In this document: piece by piece, positions 53,321 to 61,169 of the stretch | How positions within the stretch are numbered: the stretch's first letter is position 1 | Layout: each line of letters starts with the position of its first letter | Assembly (NCBI RefSeq): GCF_900636965.1 | Contig: NZ_LR134331.1 | Span: 2,790,001 to 2,854,000, forward strand | DNA: 64,000 bases | From: Lacticaseibacillus rhamnosus | GTDB lineage: Bacteria; Bacillota; Bacilli; Lactobacillales; Lactobacillaceae | Direction of reading: 5' to 3' | Made by a program: the position numbers and the translations under genes | Notes under the pieces: generated by a model | Told to the model about the DNA's origin: nothing | The model's input: the letters and a program-made list of their open reading frames with translations, nothing else | The model's database searches: none

Positions 53321-53467
53321 ACAACTCAGCCCTTTATCACGTCATTCATCAACCGGTAACTTATCCTTTTCAAGTATACCAGACGTTTTGCGGCGTTTGC
53401 CTATTGTCATCGTTCGGTTTTTAGCGCAAAATATACAAGTTGAGGTTTTTTCAAATGAGGTAAATTG

Positions 53468-54568
53468 ATGATTGTTATTCAGCGTCTGATCAGAGATCGG
53501 GTCCTGCAGATCACCGCCTTGTTGGTTGTCATAAGCTTATTCATCGGACGGCCTAAAGCAAGCGACATAAGTTTTGCCACATTATGGTCAATTCTTGCCA
53601 TGATGACGGTGATTCAAATCTTCGAACACCTACATATTCTTGATTACTGGGCTTATCGGTTAACTTCGCGAGCAAACAACACGCGTCAGTTAACATGGTG
53701 GTTTATTTTTCTGGCGATTTTTGCCAGCATGTTTCTTTCCAATGACGTGACGGTTTTAACCTTGGTGCCGTTATATCTGCGGGTAGCCAAGAAATATCAA
53801 CTGCCGGAAATTCTTCCAGTAACCTTGATCGGGATGGCCGCTAATTTTGGTAGCGCCTTCACGCCATTTGGCAATACGCACAATATCTTCTTGATGCACC
53901 AATTCGAAATCGATCTCCAGCAGTTCTTTAGTTGGTCCATTCCGCTGTTGGGGTGCAGTTTCCTGGTGTTAGTGCTATTGAGTTTATTCTTGCGTAATGT
54001 CCCAGTGCCAAAAGTACCGACTGAACATATTCACATCCAGATGCGTCCGACCCTGTTTGCCATTGCCGTTGCGTGTGTGGTTTTTGCCGGCGTCATTGGT
54101 GTCGTTCCGGCTTGGCTGGGTGCAATTCTAGCCATTGGGTTGTCCGTAGCGCTGGATCCTAAAGACATGAAAGATGTTGATTATGCGGTCGTGCTCACGT
54201 TTGCCGGCTTCTTCATTATCGTCAGTGTGGTGCGGCAAATTCCTTGGGTGACACATTTTCTATCCAGCCTTATCAACTCTGAACCGTCTGTTTATTTCAG
54301 CAGCATCATCACAAGTCAGGCAATCTCCAATGTGCCGTCAACGGTTCTTTTAGCGCGGTTCACTGGTTATGTCGAGGCCTTGTTCTACGGCTCCAACATC
54401 GGCGGCGTCGGAACGCTGGTTGGTTCCATGGCGAATCTGCTTGTCTTCAAACAATACATGATCTATGGCAGCCGACCGCATGCACGCTTTTTTGTCGGCT
54501 TTACGATCTTCAACTTAATTGGTTTATTGATTCTCGGCTGTGCGGGCTACTGGCTGACCATTCGCTAA
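53468..54568 (+). CDS. Ion transporter-superfamily permease (CitMHS/ArsB-like)
   Basis: A 366-residue membrane protein with about 11 helices. Recognisable blocks are SMFLSNDVTVLTLVPL and FGNTHNIFLMHQF, plus the repeat-type SQAISNVPSTVLLA and GSNIGGVGTLVGSMANLLVF. The NDVT and SNVPST hairpins are typical of the IT superfamily (citrate, arsenite or Na+/H+ transport). The substrate is not determinable. The start ATG at 53468 follows GAGG. Confidence 0.8.
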   Translation: MIVIQRLIRDRVLQITALLVVISLFIGRPKASDISFATLWSILAMMTVIQIFEHLHILDYWAYRLTSRANNTRQLTWWFIFLAIFASMFLSNDVTVLTLVPLYLRVAKKYQLPEILPVTLIGMAANFGSAFTPFGNTHNIFLMHQFEIDLQQFFSWSIPLLGCSFLVLVLLSLFLRNVPVPKVPTEHIHIQMRPTLFAIAVACVVFAGVIGVVPAWLGAILAIGLSVALDPKDMKDVDYAVVLTFAGFFIIVSVVRQIPWVTHFLSSLINSEPSVYFSSIITSQAISNVPSTVLLARFTGYVEALFYGSNIGGVGTLVGSMANLLVFKQYMIYGSRPHARFFVGFTIFNLIGLLILGCAGYWLTIR

Positions 54569-54817
54569 AATAGATGATACCGTGACACTAGGTAACCATA
54601 GTGTGCACTGGAAAAAAGTCTTTGGGCACTTACATAATAAATAACACATGAAATGTATGCGTTTTCATTGCTTTTCCCCAAGAACGTGCTAGAATTAGGA
54701 TTTGCTAAAGAACGAAGCGCATTTAATCCGCACGATGGCGTCAGACAAAGTTTTGTCTGGCGTCCTTCATTTCCGCATATGAAGCGGTTCGTTCGCGGAC
54801 TCAGGAGGAAGATAACC

Positions 54818-55675
54818 ATGAAGCGCAGGACGTTGTTTTCGATCATCGTCGTCACGCTGACCGCAGGATGTTTTACCTTATTCTACGGCATGCATAGTAT
54901 GTGGACTGATACCCAATCAGCCCAAGCCGTTCAAGCTGCCACCGAAGAAGTTGACACATTATTCAAGGATAAGGCACACCAATTACCGGCAGACCAGCTT
55001 AGTCAAGAAAAGATCGAAGCGGTCGCGACCAAGTTACACGCAGCGCGGCAAAAGCTCACGGAACCTGAATACGCCGCCAAACTTGCCAGTGCCCAGGCTG
55101 ATGTCGATGCAGCTAAACATATGCTGACCGTTAAAAAAGCGGTTGCACAAACCACCACTAACTTATCCGATTTAAAGACCTTAACAGACGAATCACACCA
55201 GGCCTTATCCGAACTTGCCACCCAAAAGCCCGAGTTTGTTCAGGCCTATCAAAAACGCGTGGCACAGTTATCCGATCAGGAATCGGCGGTTGCAAAGATT
55301 GCCAGTTTATTTGATGATCCCGACTTCAAGGAGCCAAAAGCCGGTCTTAGTGCTTCCCAAGTGCAAACCGCTTTGGCTGCCCTTGAACATGTGAATAATC
55401 AACAGTTTGCCGACCAAATGCTGCCAATCATCGCCACCGCCCAGCAAGCAGCAACTGATGATCAGACAACGAGTGAAGCCAGTTCATCTGAATCATCAAC
55501 ATCAGGCGAATCAAGTTCCGCATCGCAGACAAGCACAAGTAGCACACCGTCAGCATCCACCAGCAGTCAGGAATCGACATCTTCATCAGCTTCTAATAGT
55601 GAATCTGAACAAAGTCAAAGCGTGCCAAGCAACTCAGCCGCCAGTTCGGCTAGCTCCTCAGGCCAATTGCCATAA
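54818..55675 (+). CDS. Surface protein with coiled-coil ectodomain and Ser-rich tail, paralog A
   Basis: 285 residues from the ATG at 54818 (AGGAGG upstream). An N-terminal membrane helix (LFSIIVVTLTAGCFTLFYGM) is followed by an alpha-helical ectodomain (about 35-215) and a Ser/Thr/Gln-rich C-terminal tail from about 220 that lacks a sorting signal. It is homologous along its first 220 residues to the protein at 59719. The shared blocks are the start MKR, LFYGM or VFYGM, AVQAATE, AAxHMLT, KPEF and VExVxNQxFA-like segments. Function unknown; wall or envelope placement is likely. Confidence 0.7.
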   Translation: MKRRTLFSIIVVTLTAGCFTLFYGMHSMWTDTQSAQAVQAATEEVDTLFKDKAHQLPADQLSQEKIEAVATKLHAARQKLTEPEYAAKLASAQADVDAAKHMLTVKKAVAQTTTNLSDLKTLTDESHQALSELATQKPEFVQAYQKRVAQLSDQESAVAKIASLFDDPDFKEPKAGLSASQVQTALAALEHVNNQQFADQMLPIIATAQQAATDDQTTSEASSSESSTSGESSSASQTSTSSTPSASTSSQESTSSSASNSESEQSQSVPSNSAASSASSSGQLP

Positions 55676-55686
55676 AATCGTATCAA

Positions 55687-55748
55687 AATCAAAAAGCCGG
55701 GTACCAGCGCGACCAAATTGTCACCGCGCCGATACCCGGCTTTTTTCG
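55687..55748. terminator. Symmetric intrinsic terminator
   Basis: AAAAAGCCGGGTA and TACCCGGCTTTTTT form the outer stem, with an inner GCGCG-containing pairing. It separates the converging surface-protein and dipeptidase genes. Confidence 0.8.
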
Positions 55749-55824
55749 TTATCCTGATCACAGGGTTGGATCACTTGTCTGCCATTTCTGCTATGACCTA
55801 TGACGGACAGCATGCAGAACGTCA

Positions 55825-57153
55825 CTAAGCTGCTAGTTCGGTCACCAGTTGCGTTAGATAATCGATAAATCCTAAGTAATCCGCAATGGCAACATTTTCG
55901 TTTGGGCCATGCGCGGTCGAGTTAGCATTACCGATGCCACAGGAAATAATCGGCGCATGATTGACATCATAAAAATACTTCATTGGCCCGCTGCCAGGGG
56001 AGTTTAACTCAACTTGGACATCATCATCTCCATAAGTGTCACGCGCCAATGCTAGCGCTGTTTGCACGCGTGGGTCGTCAGGATCGGTGCGAAATGGCGG
56101 TTCGCCGAGAAAGTCCGAGACCTCAATATCCGGGTAACCGCCTGCTATGAGTGCGGCTTTGACCAGTCGCACCGTCTCAGCTGGCGTCTGGTCCGGAACC
56201 AGCCGCAGATCAATCTTGGCCAAAGCTGTATGCGGTAGAATCGTTTTGCCAATGCCTGGGCCTTCATAACCGCTTGAAAGTCCGTTAATGGTCAAGCTAG
56301 GGCGATTATACAGAGCTTCTTTGATCTGATCGTCTGCCACCGTAGCCGGACGGGTGATCCCATAATTCTTGGCAAAGGCTGCATAATCAAAGTCAGCTTG
56401 GTTAATGAGTTGCTTTTGGGTCGCCGTTAAAGGTTTGATCGCATCAAGAAAATGCGGAATGGTGATCTCATCCTGAGCATTTTTCAAGGTTGCCAGTGCC
56501 TGAACTAGCCGCCATGCCGGATTCTCTGTCACCGCGCCGAAACTGGAATGAAGATCGAAATCAGCGGTCTTGACACTCATCTGAAAAGCAACACCGCCTT
56601 TGACGCCCAAAGAGATTTGAAATTTACCTTGCTCATTTCGTCCACCTGATTCCCACAAGCAAAAATCAGAAGCAAGCAGATCGGCATACTGAGTCAGCAG
56701 GTCATCAAGATGGGGACTGCCTTGCTCTTCTCCGCCTTCAACCAGAAACTTAATCGTACATGGCAACCCGCCTTGTGCTTGCAACCGGGCAATCGCTGCC
56801 AGTCGCGCTGCTAATTCACCTTTATCATCATTGATGCCGCGTGCATAGAGATGAGTAGCGGTTATTTTCAATTCAAACGGGTCACTTTTCCAAAGCTGCA
56901 GCGGCTCGGCCGGCTGGACATCGTAGTGATTATAGAAGAGTAATATCGGGGCCTCCGCTGTTTGGCCGGGAAACACTGCATACACTGCCGGATTGGCACC
57001 ATCCGTCCGTAGAATTCGGCTGGTGGTGGCACCTAGGTCAGTAAATTGTTGCTTTAAAAAGGCTGCGGTTTCGGGAATCTGATTTTCAGCCGCCAGTGAA
57101 ACGGACTGCAGTCGAAGATATTGCGTTAAAAAGTCTTGCATGGGAAGCGTCAT
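55825..57153 (-). CDS. M20-family peptidase (dipeptidase)
   Basis: A 442-residue metallopeptidase with LLFYNHYDVQPAEP (His, Asp), ARGINDDKGELAAR (bridging Asp) and LVEGGEEQGSPHLD (catalytic Glu-Glu). It has the dimerisation insert of family members that cleave dipeptides or short peptides. It lies 24 bp after the peptide-binding protein gene, so both are under the T-box leader. It would process imported peptides. Confidence 0.88.
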   Translation of the reverse strand: MTLPMQDFLTQYLRLQSVSLAAENQIPETAAFLKQQFTDLGATTSRILRTDGANPAVYAVFPGQTAEAPILLFYNHYDVQPAEPLQLWKSDPFELKITATHLYARGINDDKGELAARLAAIARLQAQGGLPCTIKFLVEGGEEQGSPHLDDLLTQYADLLASDFCLWESGGRNEQGKFQISLGVKGGVAFQMSVKTADFDLHSSFGAVTENPAWRLVQALATLKNAQDEITIPHFLDAIKPLTATQKQLINQADFDYAAFAKNYGITRPATVADDQIKEALYNRPSLTINGLSSGYEGPGIGKTILPHTALAKIDLRLVPDQTPAETVRLVKAALIAGGYPDIEVSDFLGEPPFRTDPDDPRVQTALALARDTYGDDDVQVELNSPGSGPMKYFYDVNHAPIISCGIGNANSTAHGPNENVAIADYLGFIDYLTQLVTELAA

Positions 57154-57177
57154 CGTGACACCTGCTTTCTGGTTAAT

Positions 57178-58788
57178 TTATTTGAAGTATGCATAGCGAT
57201 ATTCAGCCGGTTGCAACATGCTGTAATGCAAGCCGCCAACTTTCGTGTTAATCAGGCGGCTGTTGGCACTTTGATAAACAGGAATGTAACCGGCCACGTC
57301 AATTACCCGGGCATTGGCAGCAAGTTCTTGTTGATAGCGTGCGGTTGCGCTTTGGCCGTTGGTATCATTCACTTTATTCATTAAAGCTGTATACTCGTGA
57401 TCGCTAAATTTCGAAAAGTTTGAAATATTATCAGCAGTGGCGGTGTTTAGATAATCTGAGGGGTCTTGAATCGTTGAATTCCAGCTCATCAAGACAGCAT
57501 CGAATTTGCCATTCAATGATCGCTGAATCCGCGTCATTTTCGGTAAGCTATTCACGGTAACTTTAAGTTGCGGCAGGACTTTGGTGAGCTGACTTTGTAA
57601 ATATTCGCCCACTTGTTTATCGGTACCAACATCGGAAGTGAGAATCGTAAAGCTGATGCTGTCGGTATGAAGCTCCTTCAAAGCTGCTTTGAGATAGGCC
57701 TTTGCCTTCGTCGGTGAATAGGTTAACGGTGTTTTGGCATCGCTGGTGAAATCTTTACCTGTCGTCGGATTGGTTGCCAATCCTTTAGGGGCAAATGCCT
57801 TAGCCGGTTGCGAACCATCTTGCAAAACTTTGCTGGTGAGAGCTTGGCGATCCAAGGCGGCGGAAATGGCACGCCGTAAGTTGACGTTGTTCAGTTGCGG
57901 ATTCTTGGTGTTGAGCTGCAGGTAATTCATATTCGCAGCCGGCGTTTTGCTCAATGCCGGATTGTCCGCTTCTTTTTGGATCAAGTTGCCTGATAACGGT
58001 GCATCATCCAGCTTGCCTGTAGCGAAAAGATTATCAACGGTACTGGAATCTTTCAAAACATTGACGTGTACATGATTGATTTTCACCGACTTAGCCGCAT
58101 AGAAGTTCGGGTCTTTGACATAATCCCAGCTGTCACTGGTCGTATTAAAATGCTTAATTTTATAAGCGCCATTGGTCACAATTTTGTCGGCAGCCGTGCC
58201 AAACTTCTTGCCGTAACGCTTAACGGCAGCTTCATTGGTTGGATAATAACCGGTCATCTGACTGGAAAAATAAGGCGTTGGCTGGCTCAACTGAATCTTG
58301 AGTACGTACTTACTAGGTGCGGAAACGCCCAAAGTATCCGGCGACTTTTTTCCAGCGACAATATCCTGATAATTCGCGATCGCATCGTATTGATACGCGA
58401 ATTCGGTTTTAGTCTTGGGATCAACAATGCGTTTGAGTGAGTAGACAAAATCCTTGGCGGTCACAGGCGTCCCATCGCTCCATTTGACATCGCGCCGTAA
58501 CGTCAGCGTGTAGGTCTTGCCATTGTTGGTTGGCTTAACAACCTTTGTGGCCATTGCCGGAATGATTTTGCCGGATTGATCGTGATCATAAAGCGGCGTC
58601 ATGATCTGCTGAAGGATCCCGCCGCTGGTTGCATCAACCGCATGAGCCGGATCAAGTGAACTGGCTTCCGTGCTGACTGCAACGTTGAGCGTTCGCCGGT
58701 TGGTTGCTGCTTTTGCTGACTGGCCGCATGCGGCTAAAAGGATGGTGACGCCTAGGAGACTAAGACCTAGTGAGAGCTGCTTCTTCAT
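57178..58788 (-). CDS. oppA: Oligopeptide ABC transporter substrate-binding lipoprotein
   Basis: 536 residues. The lipoprotein signal ends at LLAACGQS. A family-5 solute-binding protein follows, with EASSLDPAHAVDATSG, LTLRRDVKWSDGTPVTAKDFVYS and RRAISAALDRQAL. The start at 58788 follows CACGAGGTG. No permease or ATPase genes are nearby, so it must use an Opp complex encoded elsewhere. A T-box leader lies upstream. Confidence 0.9.
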   Translation of the reverse strand: MKKQLSLGLSLLGVTILLAACGQSAKAATNRRTLNVAVSTEASSLDPAHAVDATSGGILQQIMTPLYDHDQSGKIIPAMATKVVKPTNNGKTYTLTLRRDVKWSDGTPVTAKDFVYSLKRIVDPKTKTEFAYQYDAIANYQDIVAGKKSPDTLGVSAPSKYVLKIQLSQPTPYFSSQMTGYYPTNEAAVKRYGKKFGTAADKIVTNGAYKIKHFNTTSDSWDYVKDPNFYAAKSVKINHVHVNVLKDSSTVDNLFATGKLDDAPLSGNLIQKEADNPALSKTPAANMNYLQLNTKNPQLNNVNLRRAISAALDRQALTSKVLQDGSQPAKAFAPKGLATNPTTGKDFTSDAKTPLTYSPTKAKAYLKAALKELHTDSISFTILTSDVGTDKQVGEYLQSQLTKVLPQLKVTVNSLPKMTRIQRSLNGKFDAVLMSWNSTIQDPSDYLNTATADNISNFSKFSDHEYTALMNKVNDTNGQSATARYQQELAANARVIDVAGYIPVYQSANSRLINTKVGGLHYSMLQPAEYRYAYFK

Positions 58789-58979
58789 TTTGTACACCTC
58801 GTGAAAGTATTTTTGGTGGTGGAATTTGGTACAGGCGAAGGAGGGGGAGTGCGGATGGTGAGGCTTGGGGTAGCTGGGTGCTTTTTGATATAGAGGCCTT
58901 TCGTTTGGTTGCGGTAAAGTGGACCGCGTGTACGAGGGGGAGTTCTATTTTGGGCACTTGGTTGGTTGGGGCTTGCGTT

Positions 58980-59070
58980 CTATAACGCGCTCGCCAGCGC
59001 AGAAGTCTGCGTGTAAGGACCTCAGCCGCAATGGCCAAGGGCGGGCCATCACGCCCGAGGCCGCTTACAC
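58980..59070. repeat. GC-rich palindromic element, copy 1
   Basis: The unit begins ATAACGCGCTCGCCA (58982-58996). It contains GTGTAAGGACCTC and GAGGCCGCTTACAC as imperfect inverted arms around a GC-rich core. A shorter related copy occurs at 61114-61150. Inside the oppA leader it can fold as a large stem. It has the form of an intergenic repeat family. Confidence 0.5.
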
Positions 59071-59104
59071 TCCGATCCCTAACCGCGCTGGCTCGCGCTC
59101 ACAC

Positions 59105-59416
59105 AAAAAAACCGTCCATAACAAACTTCTTGTTAAGGACGGTTTCCCGCGGTGCCACCTTAGTTTGATCATGAGACTGCGCCTAGGTATTGTGTCATTT
59201 GGCAGTTTCTGATCACGCTTAGCCCGGGGCCAACACCCCGGCGACAACTGACGTATGCCAACACGTTTCCCCGTACTTGCGGTGCTTTCGGGGGAACCCT
59301 CAGTGGTCCATTTACTGACTTGCGTTCGGCCGGACTCTCAGCAACGCCGGCTCTCTGTGCGTGCACCATCAGCTTGATCTCCACTTCAAAGGTTTGCATG
59401 AACGGTTATTTGATTA
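59105..59416 (-). promoter_or_regulatory. T-box riboswitch upstream of oppA
   Basis: On the minus strand the leader carries the T-box sequence AGGTGGCACCGCGG (59147-59160) and the stem I elements AGAGAGCCGG and GTTGCTGAGAGTCCGGC. It ends in a terminator (ACCGTCC...GGACGG followed by T7 at 59104-59146). The T-box bases can pair to form the antiterminator. The specifier region reads AAATGGACCACTG. Pairing of AGTGG with CCACT would leave UGG (59308-59310, Trp) in the specifier loop; ACC (Thr, 59305-59307) is the alternative. Uncharged tRNA would allow transcription of oppA and the dipeptidase gene. Confidence 0.88.
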
Positions 59417-59422
59417 CTTGCA

Positions 59423-59452
59423 ACTCTAACCGTTTGTCAGGTTATTTGTCAA
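59423..59452 (-). promoter_or_regulatory. Promoter of the T-box leader
   Basis: TTGACA (59447-59452) and TAGAGT (59423-59428) on the minus strand are 18 bp apart. They are placed so that transcription begins just before the T-box stem I. Confidence 0.6.
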
Positions 59453-59718
59453 GCGATATTTAACTAAAAAGCTTGACAAACTTTTTAAGCTAAAGCGCCA
59501 GACAACAAAATATTGAAAAAATTTTTTTAAATTTAGACAACGTTAATAAAGTCAAGGGCTCGCAAGTTTTGCTTCACCTTACCAAACTTGCATTCAACTA
59601 GTAAACCCCTTATATTACAACTATATTAATGTGTAACAAAAAAGAACCATTTCGTGACCTGTTTGCAATGGTCTTGTTAAGTCCAGCCCGTACCATTAGG
59701 ATATTGGAGGTGGCATCA

Positions 59719-60927
59719 ATGAAGCGAAAACATATTTTCCAAGTCTTGGTCGGCACCTTGATTGCAGGGTACTTGACCGTTTTCTATGGGATGCGGAATA
59801 CGATCGATACCTCATTTACACAACATGCCGTCCAAGCGGCAACGGAACAAACTAACCAACTATACACATCCACGAAACGCGCCTTTCCAGCCAAAAACCT
59901 ATCTAAGAATGCAGTGACATCTACGCAATCCAAGCTTGAGCAATTAGCTCAGAATGTGGATGATCGCGATCAGAAGAAAGTTGTCCTCAAAGATAAACAG
60001 GACGCTGACGCTGCCAGTCATATGCTGACGATTGAAGAAACCGTAAAAACACAAAACGGTAATCTGGCTCAGACTGCTGAAGACGGTTCCCGTGCCAACG
60101 CAGCTTACAAAGCAATCGCGAATACCAAACCTGAATTTGCGGCTGACTACCAACAACAAGTCAATCAGCTTTACAAGAAGTCGCTAGCCATTGCCCAAAT
60201 TCAAAAATTATACCAAGATCAGAATATGCAACATCCAAAGGCAAACCTCAGCAGCGACAGCATTGATCTTGCCGTCAATGCCGTCGAAAATGTTGAGAAT
60301 CAGGATTTTGCCAAAAACGTTCTTCCCCTAGTTCAAGTAGCGAGAAATTCCCAAGAAAGTAACGACTCAAACATTGCGATGGGCCAAAACAGTGCAAGCA
60401 GCCAGAGCAAACAGACGGACCAGCAAACGTCTGCTAGTGGTGTCGAACCAGCTAGTGGCGTAGGAACAACAGCTGCAGCTTCAAGTCAAAAGACGCCATC
60501 TAGCAGCTCCAGCCAAACTCCATCTGAATCAAGCCAGCCGTCCTCAAGTAACCCGGCTGGCAGCAGCACTTCAGCTTCTGATGATCAAGGCCAGTCATCA
60601 TCAACCCCTGCTTCAACGGGTAGCATTGAACCCCTGACAACCGTGCTTAGTGGCGGCCTTTACAAAACTTACGATGATGCTGTCGCCGCTATTAAGGTTC
60701 AAGGCAAATCTGTTGACGACATGACCGTCAAGTCAGTCACCATGAGTGATGGCTCTTACCAGTGGACTTGGGGGCCAAACGGTGATAGCGGCAGTCAAGC
60801 TAGCAGCAGTAGTGCCTCAAGTAGCGGTAGCGATGAAAGTAGCAGTACCGGTACTTCAAGCAGTTCCAGTCGTGCTGCTTCTTCACCAAGTTCCAATGCC
60901 AATCAAGCTTCTAGTCAAGCAAATTAA
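59719..60927 (+). CDS. Surface protein with coiled-coil ectodomain and Ser-rich tail, paralog B
   Basis: 402 residues from the ATG at 59719 (TTGGAGGTGG upstream). An N-terminal membrane helix (FQVLVGTLIAGYLTVFYGM) is followed by a helical domain homologous to the protein at 54818, then long Ser/Thr-rich runs. A small insert absent from paralog A lies at about 303-354 (LYKTYDDAVAAIKVQGKS, then DGSYQWTWGPN). There is no LPxTG-type end. The Ser-rich part could be a glycosylated stalk. Function unknown. Confidence 0.7.
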   Translation: MKRKHIFQVLVGTLIAGYLTVFYGMRNTIDTSFTQHAVQAATEQTNQLYTSTKRAFPAKNLSKNAVTSTQSKLEQLAQNVDDRDQKKVVLKDKQDADAASHMLTIEETVKTQNGNLAQTAEDGSRANAAYKAIANTKPEFAADYQQQVNQLYKKSLAIAQIQKLYQDQNMQHPKANLSSDSIDLAVNAVENVENQDFAKNVLPLVQVARNSQESNDSNIAMGQNSASSQSKQTDQQTSASGVEPASGVGTTAAASSQKTPSSSSSQTPSESSQPSSSNPAGSSTSASDDQGQSSSTPASTGSIEPLTTVLSGGLYKTYDDAVAAIKVQGKSVDDMTVKSVTMSDGSYQWTWGPNGDSGSQASSSSASSSGSDESSSTGTSSSSSRAASSPSSNANQASSQAN

Positions 60928-60944
60928 TTGATCATTCGTTTTCA

Positions 60945-60985
60945 TAAAAATGCTGTCATCTGACTTGGATGACGGCATTTTTCTT
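60945..60985 (+). terminator. Intrinsic terminator after paralog B
   Basis: AAAAATGCTGTCATC and GATGACGGCATTTTT pair around a 7-nt loop with one G-T pair. Confidence 0.8.
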
Positions 60986-61113
60986 TTGTCTGGATCTATC
61001 AATTATCAGTACTGACGAGGGATTAATGGTTCTGTTGTTTTATTTATACTATTTTTCCCGTATGCTTAAGATAGCAATTAAATTTGTTATGATTTCGGAT
61101 GTTTAGATTCTGA

Positions 61114-61150
61114 ATAACGCGTTCGCCAATGTAAGGATCGCGCTTCAGCT
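61114..61150. repeat. GC-rich palindromic element, partial copy 2
   Basis: ATAACGCGTTCGCCA differs at one base from positions 58982-58996 and is followed, as there, by TGTAAGGA. The rest of the 58980 unit is missing. It lies just before the ribosome site of the GH43-AraC gene. Confidence 0.45.
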
Positions 61151-61169
61151 AAGACGAGGAGGTAGTATC

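Noticed and set aside
55450-55675. Short repeats in the Ser-rich tails as a CRISPR or satellite array
   Set aside because: The repetition follows Ser codons of irregular spacing inside coding sequence; there are no constant repeats with unique spacers. The same holds for 60370-60920.
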